Below, in pieces: positions 53,188 through 62,485 of a stretch of DNA of 64,000 nt. How positions within the stretch are numbered: the stretch's first letter is position 1; every line of letters starts with the position of its first letter. Source of the stretch: Roseovarius sp. THAF9 (GTDB lineage Bacteria > Pseudomonadota > Alphaproteobacteria > Rhodobacterales > Rhodobacteraceae); assembly GCF_009363715.1 (NCBI RefSeq), contig NZ_CP045404.1, positions 3,998,001 to 4,062,000 on the forward strand, written 5' to 3'. The notes under the pieces were generated by a model, which saw only the letters and a program-made list of their open reading frames with translations, was not told where the DNA came from and did not search any database. The translations under genes and the position numbers were made by a program.

Positions 53188-53919
53188 CTAGAACGGAAGG
53201 ATCATGTCGAGCGCCTGTTGCCCATAGCGCGGTTGCTGGACGTCGGTGATCTGTCCCCGTCCACCGTAGGAGATCCGGGCGGACGCGATCTTGTCATAGG
53301 TTATCTCATTCTGGCGCGAGATATCCTCGGGCCGCACGAACCCCTGCACGAGCAGTTCGCGCAGTTCGAAATTCACCCGCACCTCTTGCGAACCCTGGAT
53401 CGCAAGCACGCCATTTGGAAGAACCTGGGTGACCGAGGCGGCGATGCGCAAGGTCAGTTCCTCGCGTCGGCTTACGGAACCGTCGCCGCCGGAGCTGCTC
53501 GACTGATTGATGCCCACCGCGTTTTCCATACTGGCGCCTTCTGGCAAATCTCCGTCGATCCGCTGCGGGATGCCGAACAGGTCGGGAATGGCGAGATCTT
53601 CCGATCCGTTCCGGGAACGCGAGGTGGAGTTGGAGATCTGAGCTTCGTCGTCGATCTCGATCACGACGGTCAGGATATCACCACGCTTCATGGCCCGCCG
53701 ATCCCCCAGAAGCGACCGTTGCCCACCGCTCCAGAGCGAGGCGCGATCGACAGGCCGATCAGGCTGAACAACAAGGGGCAGGCCCGGATCGTACATTGCA
53801 CGATTTTCGTCAGTGTCTTCGGTTGGAGTAAAGCTGGGCGGCTTGCCGAAATGATCCATGCGCCCGCAGGCTGCAACAGTACAAATTAAGGCGAAACAGA
53901 GACTGTATTTAAGTGACAT
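53188..53919 (-). CDS. flgH: Flagellar L-ring protein FlgH
   Basis: 243 aa. Lipoprotein signal with lipobox TVAAC (Cys18), then SLLGDRRAMKRGDILTVVIE and RVNFELRELLVQGFVRPEDI and an ISYGGRGQITDVQQPRYGQQ end. Outer-membrane ring. 10 bases after flgA. Confidence 0.93.
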   Translation of the reverse strand: MSLKYSLCFALICTVAACGRMDHFGKPPSFTPTEDTDENRAMYDPGLPLVVQPDRPVDRASLWSGGQRSLLGDRRAMKRGDILTVVIEIDDEAQISNSTSRSRNGSEDLAIPDLFGIPQRIDGDLPEGASMENAVGINQSSSSGGDGSVSRREELTLRIAASVTQVLPNGVLAIQGSQEVRVNFELRELLVQGFVRPEDISRQNEITYDKIASARISYGGRGQITDVQQPRYGQQALDMILPF

Positions 53920-53929
53920 TCACACTATC

Positions 53930-54352
53930 CTAATGAGCGACCAGAACCTGGCCAGAGCGACTGACCCGTCCCGAGACGGTATTGCGCGACGACATGTTCA
54001 TGACCCGGACGTACTCTCCGACGCCAGCACGATCGAGCGACCGCCCCTCGGTTGTAATGCGCAGGCCGTTCGCTTCGAAGATCAGGGGCACGATCTGATT
54101 GCGTTCCACGATGGCCGGCGGCCCCACATCGCCGTGTCGGATGGGGCGGCCGGCATAGAGCGCTGTGCGCGTCTCCATTCCCACCAGCAAATCGGGATCT
54201 TCGATGCCGCCGGGGACCTCGCCGCGTTTCATCGCTAGGTGTTCGACCGTGAGGACCGTTTGCGCACGGATCGTCTGGGCCGCGACGACAGTGTCGGCCC
54301 TCGCGCCGCCGCCAGCGAGGCCAATGCAGATCAGCGAAAGACAGAGCCGCAT
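53930..54352 (-). CDS. flgA: P-ring assembly chaperone FlgA, short form
   Basis: 140 aa. Signal peptide 1-19 and SAF domain: VVAAQTIRAQTVLTVEHLAM, GMETRTALYAGRPIRHGDVG, and YVRVMNMSSRNTVSGRVSRS. Shorter than enteric FlgA (~220), as usual in alphaproteobacteria. Shares one base with flgG stop/start junction. Confidence 0.88.
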   Translation of the reverse strand: MRLCLSLICIGLAGGGARADTVVAAQTIRAQTVLTVEHLAMKRGEVPGGIEDPDLLVGMETRTALYAGRPIRHGDVGPPAIVERNQIVPLIFEANGLRITTEGRSLDRAGVGEYVRVMNMSSRNTVSGRVSRSGQVLVAH

Positions 54353-55137
54353 CAGCGGACCTGCGTCGTGGCGCTGAGCATCTGGTCGGCGGCTGTAATG
54401 ACCTTTGCGTTCAACTCGTAACCGCGCTGAGCCTCGATAAGTTCAGTAATCTCGCGCACAGGGTCGACAGAGCTGTCCTCCAGGTATCCTTGCCGCACTG
54501 TGCCCAGGCCGTCCTGGCCCGGTGTGCTGGCAAGAGCAGCGCCGGATGCTTCGGTTTCAAGGAAGAGATTGGCGCCGATCGCTTCCAGCCCCTTGGCGTT
54601 GGTAAAGCCGGCCAGGTTGAGTTGCCCCAAAAGCTGCGCCTCGGTTGCTTCGGCAAAATAAGCGTAGACCTCGCCTGCGCCGTTGATCGAGATGCTACGC
54701 GCATCGTCGGGAATCGTGATTTCAGGCGCGACGGGATAGCCGTCGGACGTGACGATCAACCCGTCTGCCGATCGCTTCAGCGCACCGTCACGCGTATAGG
54801 CCGCCTGTCCGGATGGTAGCGCCACTTCGAAGTACCCGTTACCCTCGATTGCGATGTCGAGATCGCCACCGGTTGCCGAAAGCGAGCCTTGCGCAAGGTT
54901 GACGGATATGGCTGCGGGCCTGACGCCGAGGCCCAGTTGCACGCCGGTGGGCAGAAGGGTGCCGTCGGCGGCGTTGACCGTGCCGGGGCGTGCCAGTTGT
55001 TGATAATGCAGGTCCGCGAACTCGGCTCGGCGGGTGTTATAGCCGGTCGTGGACATGTTTGCGAGGTTGTTCGAAATGGTTTCGACCCGCATCTGCTGGG
55101 CCGCCATACCGGTTGCGGCGATTTTCAGGGCACGCAT
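54352..55137 (-). CDS. flgG: Flagellar distal rod protein FlgG
   Basis: 261 aa. ALKIAATGMAAQQMRVETIS and SNNLANMSTTGYNTRRAEFA at the N-terminus; ITELIEAQRGYELNAKVITA at the C-terminus. Length matches the 260-aa norm. Confidence 0.95.
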   Translation of the reverse strand: MRALKIAATGMAAQQMRVETISNNLANMSTTGYNTRRAEFADLHYQQLARPGTVNAADGTLLPTGVQLGLGVRPAAISVNLAQGSLSATGGDLDIAIEGNGYFEVALPSGQAAYTRDGALKRSADGLIVTSDGYPVAPEITIPDDARSISINGAGEVYAYFAEATEAQLLGQLNLAGFTNAKGLEAIGANLFLETEASGAALASTPGQDGLGTVRQGYLEDSSVDPVREITELIEAQRGYELNAKVITAADQMLSATTQVR

Positions 55138-55152
55138 GGCAATCTCCTTTGG

Positions 55153-55869
55153 CTACTTGGCGACGAACGTCTGAAGTGCGGTGCGAATGCGTTCGTGTTC
55201 CGCTTCGATAAAGCTCTGTCCCATCTCGTAGGCACGCTGCACTTCGATCATTCGCGCGATTTGGCCGAGAGGCTCGACATTGGAGCTTTCGAGAAATCCC
55301 TGCCGTATCAGTGGATCGAGAACAGGCTCGACGCCGGCGTCGGAGCGGAACATCACGCCGCCCTCCCGGACCATCGCTGTCATGTCTGTGGGCATCACCA
55401 GCCCGACCTGGCCGATCAGCCGCCCATCCGAGCTTATGGTGCCGTCGCCGGATATCCCCAGCGTGCCGCCGTCCGGCGGGATGAAGACCGGCGCACCGCC
55501 AGCATCCAGCACACTGTACCCGTCATTGGTCACAAGATCACCTTCGGCAGAGACCGCGAAACTTCCGTTGCGGGTCAGGCGCTCGCCAGCGGGGGTTTCG
55601 ACAAGGAAAAAGCCGTCCCCTTCGACCGCCAGGTCAAGCGCGCTGCCAGTCTGCGTGAGGGTGCCTTGGGCGTAGGACGTGTTGCGCACGTTTGCTGTGG
55701 CCATTGACAGGGACGGGCCATTGTCGACGCCCACGATATGCTCGGCAAAAATCAAGCCCTCCTGCCGGTAGCCTGTGGTCGAACTGTTCGCGATATTGTT
55801 CGCGATGGTTCGCATTTCCCGCATCAGGCCCGATTGACGGGTGAGGGTCGTGTAGAACGCGCTTTCCAA
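55153..55869 (-). CDS. flgF: Flagellar proximal rod protein FlgF
   Basis: 238 aa. Rod signature ANNIANSSTTGYRQEGLIFA and C-terminal IARMIEVQRAYEMGQSFIEA. Follows fliQ by one base on the leftward strand and precedes flgG by 15. Confidence 0.92.
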   Translation of the reverse strand: MESAFYTTLTRQSGLMREMRTIANNIANSSTTGYRQEGLIFAEHIVGVDNGPSLSMATANVRNTSYAQGTLTQTGSALDLAVEGDGFFLVETPAGERLTRNGSFAVSAEGDLVTNDGYSVLDAGGAPVFIPPDGGTLGISGDGTISSDGRLIGQVGLVMPTDMTAMVREGGVMFRSDAGVEPVLDPLIRQGFLESSNVEPLGQIARMIEVQRAYEMGQSFIEAEHERIRTALQTFVAK

Positions 55870-55870
55870 A

Positions 55871-56140
55871 TCAGCCTCCGATTATCAGGGGGACCACGCG
55901 GTCCTGGAAAAAGCTGACCAGCGTTTGTGTCATGAAGCCCATCGTCAGCCAAAATACCGCGACGATTGCCGCCAGTTTCGGAACGAAGGTCAACGTCAGC
56001 TCTTGGATCGAGGTCAGTGCCTGGAACAATCCGACGAAGAGACCCGCCACCAGCGCCACCGAAAGGATCGGAAGCGAGGTTATAACCGCCACCCAAAGCC
56101 CCTGGCGCAAGGTGTCGAAAAAAATGACCTCTTCCGACAT
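55871..56140 (-). CDS. fliQ: Flagellar export gate protein FliQ
   Basis: 89 aa from the ATG at 56140 (the longer frame to 56185 has an unconserved Cys-rich lead-in). Two membrane helices; FFDTLRQGLWVAVITSLPIL and FVGLFQALTSIQELTLTFVP, LIIGG-like end. Confidence 0.93.
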   Translation of the reverse strand: MSEEVIFFDTLRQGLWVAVITSLPILSVALVAGLFVGLFQALTSIQELTLTFVPKLAAIVAVFWLTMGFMTQTLVSFFQDRVVPLIIGG

Positions 56141-56144
56141 CGAA

Positions 56145-56435
56145 TTACACCGGCATTCGCAGGATTTCCTGGTAGGCCTCGACAACCTTGTCGCGGACTG
56201 TCACAGCGGTTTCCACGGCAAGCTCGGTTTGCGCCAGGGCCTGGACCAGGGCGTGGGGGTCGGCCTCTCCGCTCATCGCGGCCTTGGCCGTGAACTCGGC
56301 ATCCTGAAGTGTTGCGGCGAAATCACGGGCGAGGCCTTTGCCGGCCTCGCCCACGTCCCCCTGACCGGCATTCGGCTCGGTCGCCGGGCGCGCTGCTGCA
56401 TAGTTTTGGGCAGCATTGATAGGTTTGATATCCAT
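56145..56435 (-). CDS. fliE: Flagellar MS-ring/rod junction protein FliE
   Basis: 96 aa. C-terminal helix ALAQTELAVETAVTVRDKVV and AYQEILRMPV is the FliE signature. First rod-side subunit exported. 4 bases before fliQ. Confidence 0.9.
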   Translation of the reverse strand: MDIKPINAAQNYAAARPATEPNAGQGDVGEAGKGLARDFAATLQDAEFTAKAAMSGEADPHALVQALAQTELAVETAVTVRDKVVEAYQEILRMPV

Positions 56436-56447
56436 TCTGGAACTCCT

Positions 56448-56837
56448 CTATCGACGTAGCAGGTCAAGCAGGCTGGACGACATCTGCCGGGCCTGCTCGA
56501 ACATTTTCAGGTTCGCTTCGTAGCTGCGCTGGGCCTCGCGGGCGTCGGCAAGCTCGATCACGAGGTTGACGTTGGACCCGTCGAAATGGCCGGTCTCGTC
56601 GGCCATCGGGTGCGAAGGGTCAAAGATCTCTTCAAGGTCTCTGCGGCTGAGATGCACGCGACCGGTTTCAACGCCGCCAGCCTCGCGCCCGCGGGCAATC
56701 TCTTCGAAAGAGATCAGTTTGCGGCGATAGCCGGGCGTGTCGACATTCGCGATGTTTTCCGACACATGCCGCAGCCGCTGGCTTTGTGCCTTCAGGGCCG
56801 TTGCAGAGACGGAGAGGGATTGTCCGAGATCGCTCAT
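56448..56837 (-). CDS. flgC: Flagellar proximal rod protein FlgC
   Basis: 129 aa. ATALKAQSQRLRHVSENIAN with VDTPGYRRKLISFEE, and C-terminal SYEANLKMFEQARQMSSSLL. Directly precedes fliE by 12 bases. Confidence 0.92.
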   Translation of the reverse strand: MSDLGQSLSVSATALKAQSQRLRHVSENIANVDTPGYRRKLISFEEIARGREAGGVETGRVHLSRRDLEEIFDPSHPMADETGHFDGSNVNLVIELADAREAQRSYEANLKMFEQARQMSSSLLDLLRR

Positions 56838-56849
56838 CTATGCCTCGTA

Positions 56850-57236
56850 TTATCGGCGCACCGCGGTGCGCAGGATTGTCATTGCGGATTTATAGATCGT
56901 GACCGCGCGGTCATGCTGGCGCTTGGTGTCCACCGCGTGCAGCATCTCGCTTTCGACCGACACGGCGTTGCCGTTCGGGTCGCTTATCGCATCGCGGCGT
57001 TCGAGCACTTCATATCCGCCGGTTTGGGCGGCGCCGTTCAGATGGCGCGCGCGGGTGGCGGCCTGTGCAAAGGTCGGAGTTTTGGTCTCTAACTCCGCCT
57101 GGAAAGGCGCGATATCGCGCGCGACGTAACCCGGCGTATCGGCATTGGCCATGTTCCTGGCAATCACGTTCTGACGTGCGCCGGCGTGCTTGGCCATCGC
57201 GTGCGCCATGCGAAAGACTTCGAGATTTTCAAACAT
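56850..57236 (-). CDS. flgB: Flagellar proximal rod protein FlgB
   Basis: 128 aa from the ATG at 57236. ARQNVIARNMANADTPGYVA is the rod signature; a longer frame to 57263 adds only nine unconserved residues. Heads the leftward flgB-flgC-fliE-fliQ-flgF-flgG-flgA-flgH run, divergent from fliI. Confidence 0.9.
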   Translation of the reverse strand: MFENLEVFRMAHAMAKHAGARQNVIARNMANADTPGYVARDIAPFQAELETKTPTFAQAATRARHLNGAAQTGGYEVLERRDAISDPNGNAVSVESEMLHAVDTKRQHDRAVTIYKSAMTILRTAVRR

Positions 57237-57321
57237 CGGGGCTTCTCCCTCGATTGGCTTCAATCAAGGCTTAACCGTGATTCCTTTAGAAATGGTTCGC
57301 ATGAGCCCAGAGGAGCCGAAA

Positions 57322-58803
57322 ATGAATTTGCCCGACCTGATCGCCCTGCGATCCGAAATTGCCGATCTGCAACCGGTGCGCAGTGTCGGACGCGTGCGCA
57401 GTATCGAGGGAAACGTGATCGGCGTGGGCGGGCTCTCGAACGTGGCCAAGATGGGCGACAGGGTCAACGTGCATGGGCGCGACGGCCTTTCGGTGCGCGG
57501 AGAGATCCTGCGCATGTCGGCTGACCTCGTAACTGTTCTGCCGGACGCATCGCCGGAAGGCATTTCGCTAGGCGACAGGGTATCGCTTGGCCAGCCGCCG
57601 CTTCTGTGGCCGAGCGAGGACTGGATTGGGCGAATCATCGATCCGTTCGGCGCTCCGCTCGACGGTGCGCCGCTCGGGCGCGGAAATCGAAACTATCCGT
57701 TGCGCCGCGACCCGCCCCCGGCCGCCCAACGGCGTGGCCTGGGCGAAAGGCTGGAAAGCGGGATGGCTGTCTTCAACACGTTCCTTCCTATTGTTCGCGG
57801 GCAGCGGATTGGCCTGTTTGCCGGTTCGGGCGTAGGTAAATCAAGCCTGCTTGGCCATCTTGGGCGTAACATGCAGGCAGATATCGTTGTCTTTGCCCTG
57901 ATCGGCGAACGGGGACGCGAATTGCGCGAGTTCGTGGAAAATGTTCTGGGGCCGGAGGGTATGGCGCGGTCTGTCATCGTGGCAGCAACATCCGATCAAT
58001 CGCCTATCGTGCGACGCCGCTGCGCCTGGGCGGCAATGTGTGTGGCCGAGTATTTTCGGGACACTGGGCGTCAGGTTCTCTTCTTGGCAGATTCGATCAC
58101 TCGCTTTGCCGAAGCGCACAGGGAGGTGGCGACCGCCGCGGGCGAGATGCCGGCGCTTCGCGGTTTCCCGGCCTCGACAGCGCACATGATCATGTCGCTT
58201 TGCGAGCGCGCCGGCACCGGGTCGGGTCATTCGGGCGACATAACGGCGCTTTTCAGCGTATTGGTCGCCGGGTCGGACATGGACGAGCCGGTGGCGGACA
58301 TCTTGCGGGGTGTCCTTGACGGCCATGTGGTCATGGATCGCGCGATAGCAGAACGCGGACGATACCCGGCGATCGATTTGCTGCGGTCGGTGTCCCGCAG
58401 CCTGCCTCGGGCCGCCAGCGATGACGAGAATGCCCTGATCGCTCAGGCACGTGGTCTCTTGGGGGCCTACGCCAAGTCGGAAACTATGATCCGGGCCGGT
58501 CTTTATGCCGAAGGATCCGATGCGACACTGGATCAGGCAATCCGTGTCTGGCCCGAACTGGATGCATTTTTGGCGGAACCAGAGCCTGTCTCCGCGCAGA
58601 ACAGTTTCAATCGTCTGGCGTTGCTTCTGCGCCGCGCCGGGCATGAGCGTACACGCTCGAAGCAGATGCAAAAGGGGACGCAGGGCTCGGACGGTCAGAA
58701 TTCCGGCGCACGAGTTTCCGCTGGCCAAAACAAAGCTGTCCAGAAGGCCGGTCAGTCCCTGACCCGCGAAGGTGGCGCCGCTAGAAATATCGCGCTGCGG
58801 TAG
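57322..58803 (+). CDS. fliI: Flagellum-specific ATPase FliI
   Basis: 493 aa from the ATG at 57322, which has GAGGAG 8-13 bases upstream; ATGs at 57292 and 57301 are in frame but lack a ribosome site. F1-beta-like core with Walker A FAGSGVGKSS (~167-176), RGRELREFVE, and DSITRFAEAHREVA. From residue ~440 a ~54-residue Lys/Gln/Gly-rich tail extends past the usual end of FliI (~440 aa). Alone between two leftward blocks. Confidence 0.93.
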   Translation: MNLPDLIALRSEIADLQPVRSVGRVRSIEGNVIGVGGLSNVAKMGDRVNVHGRDGLSVRGEILRMSADLVTVLPDASPEGISLGDRVSLGQPPLLWPSEDWIGRIIDPFGAPLDGAPLGRGNRNYPLRRDPPPAAQRRGLGERLESGMAVFNTFLPIVRGQRIGLFAGSGVGKSSLLGHLGRNMQADIVVFALIGERGRELREFVENVLGPEGMARSVIVAATSDQSPIVRRRCAWAAMCVAEYFRDTGRQVLFLADSITRFAEAHREVATAAGEMPALRGFPASTAHMIMSLCERAGTGSGHSGDITALFSVLVAGSDMDEPVADILRGVLDGHVVMDRAIAERGRYPAIDLLRSVSRSLPRAASDDENALIAQARGLLGAYAKSETMIRAGLYAEGSDATLDQAIRVWPELDAFLAEPEPVSAQNSFNRLALLLRRAGHERTRSKQMQKGTQGSDGQNSGARVSAGQNKAVQKAGQSLTREGGAARNIALR

Positions 58804-58879
58804 GTGAAAATGCGGTTCCCAGGCGGCAGAAGTCGCACATCCACAGTGCGGCTGGGGTGACGGTTCTGATGAACTCAGA

Positions 58880-59668
58880 TCAGCGGGCCTGCAACAGCGT
58901 CAAGGCAATGGACGTGGAGGATTGGAACGAGATCGCCTTGAGCTGATCGCGAACCAGGAACGCCCGGACCAAGTCTTCACGCGCGCCGTCTTCGGCCAGA
59001 TCGTTGATATTCTCTAGCCCAAAAGTGCTGCGTGACTTGTCCTTGAAAATTTCAAGCTGCCGATCAATGTCCAACTGACCGAAGCCGTCCGGTAGCCCGA
59101 GTGCGGTTTCAAAGACAGAGCGCAGAGGCGGGGTCCCGAGAATCCGAAACCATTTGGTGTCTTCGGAGCCGTCCGACTGGGCCAGGTCCGCAAGCTCGCG
59201 ATCCGCGTTCAGGCTCAGCCGCATGGACTCGTTCTGCTCGCCGACGGCCACTTCGAAAGAACGCGCCCGGAACCTGGCAGTGATATCTGCGGCAAAGAGC
59301 GGGTCTTGCGTACGGGCGCCGCCGCTGTTGCCGAACCCGAATGCCTCTGCAAAACGTTGGTACCGGTCATCAGAAAGCCTGTTTGCCAGTGCGTCGTTCG
59401 ACTCGGTGCCTTGCTCCAGAACCGTGCGGATCAGGTATCGGTTGTTGAGATCGTCCTGTAGCCCGAATGCTCCGAGCGCGACGCGCAGAAGACGCCGGTC
59501 CTCGACCAGCTCCTCAGCGCTTGTAACCTGGCCGATCGTCACTTCGAAATATTCGGTGTCGCGAACGATGCGTGGAGAGTTGTTGAACGCCTCTGACTGG
59601 CTGTCGGCGGTACGTTGCAGAAACATCCATCCGGCCAGACCGGACATTGGAATGACCGGCTGGAACAT
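58880..59668 (-). CDS. DUF1217-family flagellar protein
   Basis: 262 aa. N-terminus PVIPMSGLAGWMFLQRTADS, then SAEELVEDRRLLRVALGAFG, and several DUF1217 repeats (LANRLSDDRYQRFAEAFGFG). Found in alphaproteobacterial flagellar islands; implicated in motility but biochemically unknown to my knowledge. Adjoins flbT. Confidence 0.8.
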   Translation of the reverse strand: MFQPVIPMSGLAGWMFLQRTADSQSEAFNNSPRIVRDTEYFEVTIGQVTSAEELVEDRRLLRVALGAFGLQDDLNNRYLIRTVLEQGTESNDALANRLSDDRYQRFAEAFGFGNSGGARTQDPLFAADITARFRARSFEVAVGEQNESMRLSLNADRELADLAQSDGSEDTKWFRILGTPPLRSVFETALGLPDGFGQLDIDRQLEIFKDKSRSTFGLENINDLAEDGAREDLVRAFLVRDQLKAISFQSSTSIALTLLQAR

Positions 59669-60084
59669 CAGATAGTCCCCTGGACCTTGCTATGCGCGAG
59701 CACCCTGTCCTCTCGTGGTATCAAGCTTCGCAGCGATTTGAGGCACTGATAATGCTGGCCTTCGATGACAGCCTCTGTCGCCTTGGTCAGGTTGGCCCTG
59801 CTATCCGGGTCGGTAAAGACCTGGCTCAGTTCCTCGATCCGCTTGAGCAGCTGCATCCGGGAGTCCTCCGCACTATGATCGCCGGACAGAACAAGCTGCG
59901 CGGCATAGCAGGCGCGACGTACCGGCGTGGTGGCCTCTTCCGGGTGAATGGCATCGCGCAGACGTAGAATGTTGGCGTTTGGTGTCATGATTGACAGGCG
60001 CGAGCGACGTTCGCCGTTCTCGATGACCGCACCATTGACCAGGACACGTTCCCTCGGGCTGAGTTTCAGGACAAGTCCGCTCAT
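59668..60084 (-). CDS. flbT: Flagellin synthesis repressor FlbT
   Basis: 138 aa. LVLKLSPRERVLVNGAVIEN, NGERRSRLSIMTPNANILRL and MQLLKRIEELSQVFTDPDSR. In Caulobacter FlbT binds flagellin mRNA 5' regions and lowers its stability; partner of FlaF, the upstream neighbour on the same strand (1 base apart). Confidence 0.92.
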   Translation of the reverse strand: MSGLVLKLSPRERVLVNGAVIENGERRSRLSIMTPNANILRLRDAIHPEEATTPVRRACYAAQLVLSGDHSAEDSRMQLLKRIEELSQVFTDPDSRANLTKATEAVIEGQHYQCLKSLRSLIPREDRVLAHSKVQGTI

Positions 60085-60085
60085 G

Positions 60086-60502
60086 TCACAGACACTCCTG
60101 GGCGGGCCGTGCAGAGGTCCGGCCGGTGTTGACGGCGTTAGGGCGGCGCAGACCCTTCATTACGGCGGTGTTGATTTCGACAAGGGGGGCGACCGAGGCC
60201 GTACGGCTGAGCACCTTGGCGCTGTGGATGCGCGTGAACTCAGAAAGATAAAGGATACGGGCCTGAATTTCCGGAGGCAGGGCATTGGACTTGCTTACGA
60301 CATCGCTCGCAAGCACGGTCCAAAGCCGCCGATTGTCGTAAATTGCGGCGGCCAGTGCCTTGAAGCCGCTGGGGCCTCGATCCGCGGCGGCTTTCAGCCG
60401 GCTGGTGATGCGCGCGAAGGCATCATATTCGTTGTCGCGATCCGTACGTATCGGCTGGGCCTCGTCGCGATAGGCGTTTTGCGCTTTCAGCGTGGCGTTC
60501 AC
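60086..60502 (-). CDS. flaF: Flagellin biosynthesis regulator FlaF
   Basis: 138 aa. AQNAYRDEAQPIRTDRDNEY, EYDAFARITSRLKAA, and LASDVVSKSNALPPEIQARI. Works against FlbT in flagellin translation or export. 85 bases downstream of the flagellin gene. Confidence 0.9.
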   Translation of the reverse strand: MNATLKAQNAYRDEAQPIRTDRDNEYDAFARITSRLKAAADRGPSGFKALAAAIYDNRRLWTVLASDVVSKSNALPPEIQARILYLSEFTRIHSAKVLSRTASVAPLVEINTAVMKGLRRPNAVNTGRTSARPAQECL

Positions 60503-60550
60503 GGCTTTCTCCTTCGGGAGGTTTATGCATCAGACCTGTTCAGAAGATTG

Positions 60551-60579
60551 GAAGCGCCCCCTGTGCGAGAGGGCGCTCC
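60551..60579 (-). terminator. Hairpin after the flagellin gene
   Basis: On the minus strand GGAGCGCCC and GGGCGCTTC form a 9-bp stem (one G-U) around an 11-base loop, beginning 9 bases after the flagellin stop. No T-tract follows, so it may protect the flagellin mRNA 3' end more than stop transcription into flaF. Confidence 0.5.
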
Positions 60580-60587
60580 CTGCTGTG

Positions 60588-61898
60588 TTAACCCCGGAAG
60601 AGGCTAAGCAGCTGTTGCGGTGCGCTGTTGGCGATGGACAGAGCCTGAACGCCCAGCTGCTGCTGCACCTGAAGGGCCTGCAGACGCGCCGACGCTTCTT
60701 CCATGTCGGCGTCGACCAGCGACCCGATCCCGGATTTGAGCGAGTCCGTCAGGTTCAGGACGAACTCCGCCTGGGTTTCGATCCGGCCGCGCACCGAGCC
60801 GAAATCAGCTGCCGAGTCGATTGCTGTCTGGATCAGGCCTTCGATGTCTTCCAGTGCCGCATCAGCGCCTTCATCCGTCGTCACGTCGATATCAGCCAGG
60901 TCTTCCAGGCCGCCGCCCTGGCTCACACCCACCGTCTCAATGGCCTGCAGCGCAAAGTTGTTGCCGCCGGTCGAGGAGCCGGTGAAGGTGATGGTGGCCA
61001 CGCCGTCCGCTGCAACGGTCACCGCGGCACCGATGGTGCTCCCGGATGGAATGTTGCCTGCGTCAATTGCACTTGCGACCCGTTCATTGAATGCGTCGGC
61101 CAACGCATTGGCCATATCGGCTTGGGTGTCACCGTCGCGTGCAACGAAAGAGATCGCACGCGCCGAGTCGTCGAACGAAGAATCGATCGCGCCTGCCGAG
61201 CCCGTGATGTTGATCTGCACCGCAGTGCCTGCCTCGACAGTGTCGACGACCAGATCTGTCGTCGGCGGGGTACCGGCAGCGGTCAGCGTGACGGCTGTGC
61301 CATTGTCGATTCCACCGCTCACAGTGGTAGCGGAGCCTGCAGCTGTCGCGGTACCGACGGAGTAGTCGGTGACTTCAGTGCCAAGATCGTTCTTGCCGAC
61401 ATCGATGTAGCTGACGCCAACCGTGCCGTTCGAGGCGCGGTCCAGCGAGCTCAGGATTTCGACGGTGCCGGTGCCAGCTTCGTTTTCACGGTTCGAGAGC
61501 AGGTTCAAACCATTGAACTGGGCAGCACCCGAGACGGCCGAAATCTGATCGCGCAGAACGTCGATGTCCGCCTGGATCTTGTCGCGGTCGACGTTCGCCT
61601 CTTGGGCATTTACGATCTTGCCTTTGATATCCGTCAGAAGGTCCGAGATGGTTTCGGCCGCGTTCTGGGCCACCGCAACGGTGGATTCGCCCAGTGCGAG
61701 GCTGTCCGAAATCGACTGAAAGCCTTTGACGTCCGCTTCCATCACCTTCGAGATGGCCCAGACGGCCGAGTTGTCCTTGGCGCTTGCGACCGTTTTGCCG
61801 GTCGAGATTTCCGCCTGGGTCGATGCCAGGTTGGAGTTGATCGAACGCAACGTTTGCAGGGCAACCATTGCGCTGTTGTTCGTCAGAATGCTTGACAT
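60588..61898 (-). CDS. fliC: Flagellin
   Basis: 436 aa. Conserved D0/D1 N-terminus (SSILTNNSAMVALQTLRSIN, STGKTVASAKDNSAVWAISK) and C-terminus (ASARLQALQVQQQLGVQALS, ending LLSLFRG). The middle (~190-330) is Thr/Ala/Gly-rich and variable, the surface-exposed D2/D3 part. AAAGGA precedes the ATG. Only flagellin gene in the window. Confidence 0.95.
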   Translation of the reverse strand: MSSILTNNSAMVALQTLRSINSNLASTQAEISTGKTVASAKDNSAVWAISKVMEADVKGFQSISDSLALGESTVAVAQNAAETISDLLTDIKGKIVNAQEANVDRDKIQADIDVLRDQISAVSGAAQFNGLNLLSNRENEAGTGTVEILSSLDRASNGTVGVSYIDVGKNDLGTEVTDYSVGTATAAGSATTVSGGIDNGTAVTLTAAGTPPTTDLVVDTVEAGTAVQINITGSAGAIDSSFDDSARAISFVARDGDTQADMANALADAFNERVASAIDAGNIPSGSTIGAAVTVAADGVATITFTGSSTGGNNFALQAIETVGVSQGGGLEDLADIDVTTDEGADAALEDIEGLIQTAIDSAADFGSVRGRIETQAEFVLNLTDSLKSGIGSLVDADMEEASARLQALQVQQQLGVQALSIANSAPQQLLSLFRG

Positions 61899-62122
61899 AG
61901 CATAGTCCTTTTGCTGCGACGCTTTTACGCCGATACACTTTCACCGCCCGGAGCGGTGGTTCTGAAAGTCGTTCTGACGTTTGCGATGCGCGTCGTCGGC
62001 ATCGCGCCATCCGCCCTGGGATGCAGCCCGAGGAATGCCGTCAAAGTGCTAAGAGAGTCCTAAAGTCGATCGGGCGTGTGACTGGCATTTAAGACAAATA
62101 CGCGGCAAACTTGGTGCAACGC

Positions 62123-62485
62123 TCACGCGCGTTTTTCCAGCTGGCGCGCGACTTGCGCGTCGATGGTTTTTTTCTGCCCGTCCTCGCCGTAGGTTTCCAG
62201 TGAGCGGCGGACCTTTCGCACCGCCGCAAGCCGTGCCGAGGCCCGACGGATGCCTTGCAAGGCGCCGTCAAGCAGCAACTGATTACGAGAAAGCTTGTCC
62301 TGAATGTCCGATATTACGGCCGAATCCTCGGCATCGAGCTGACCCAGCAGGTCGATCAGCGCTTCTTTGCGCTCCAGCAGGCGCGCCATCTCGTCCAGAT
62401 TTCCGCTCAGAACCGCTTGCCGCTCGGCATCCAGAAGCACGTCCAGTTCATCGACCAGCGCTTGCGCAGAGGAGTCGTCACTCAT
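62123..62485 (-). CDS. FlgN-like flagellar export chaperone
   Basis: 120 aa, helical: LDVLLDAERQAVLSGNLDEM and ARLLERKEALIDLLGQLDAE fit FlgN chaperones of FlgK and FlgL. Overlaps the flgJ-like gene by 8 bases. Confidence 0.68.
   Translation of the reverse strand: MSDDSSAQALVDELDVLLDAERQAVLSGNLDEMARLLERKEALIDLLGQLDAEDSAVISDIQDKLSRNQLLLDGALQGIRRASARLAAVRKVRRSLETYGEDGQKKTIDAQVARQLEKRA

Noticed and set aside
60492..61895. 467-codon open frame antisense to flagellin
   Set aside because: The flagellin frame has clear family ends; the opposite frame is Arg/Cys/Asp-rich with no motif.
62068..62092. Possible sigma-28 promoter for flagellin on the minus strand (TAAA...GCCCGATC)
   Set aside because: Spacer is 12 rather than about 15 bases and the -10 part matches poorly; not distinct from chance.
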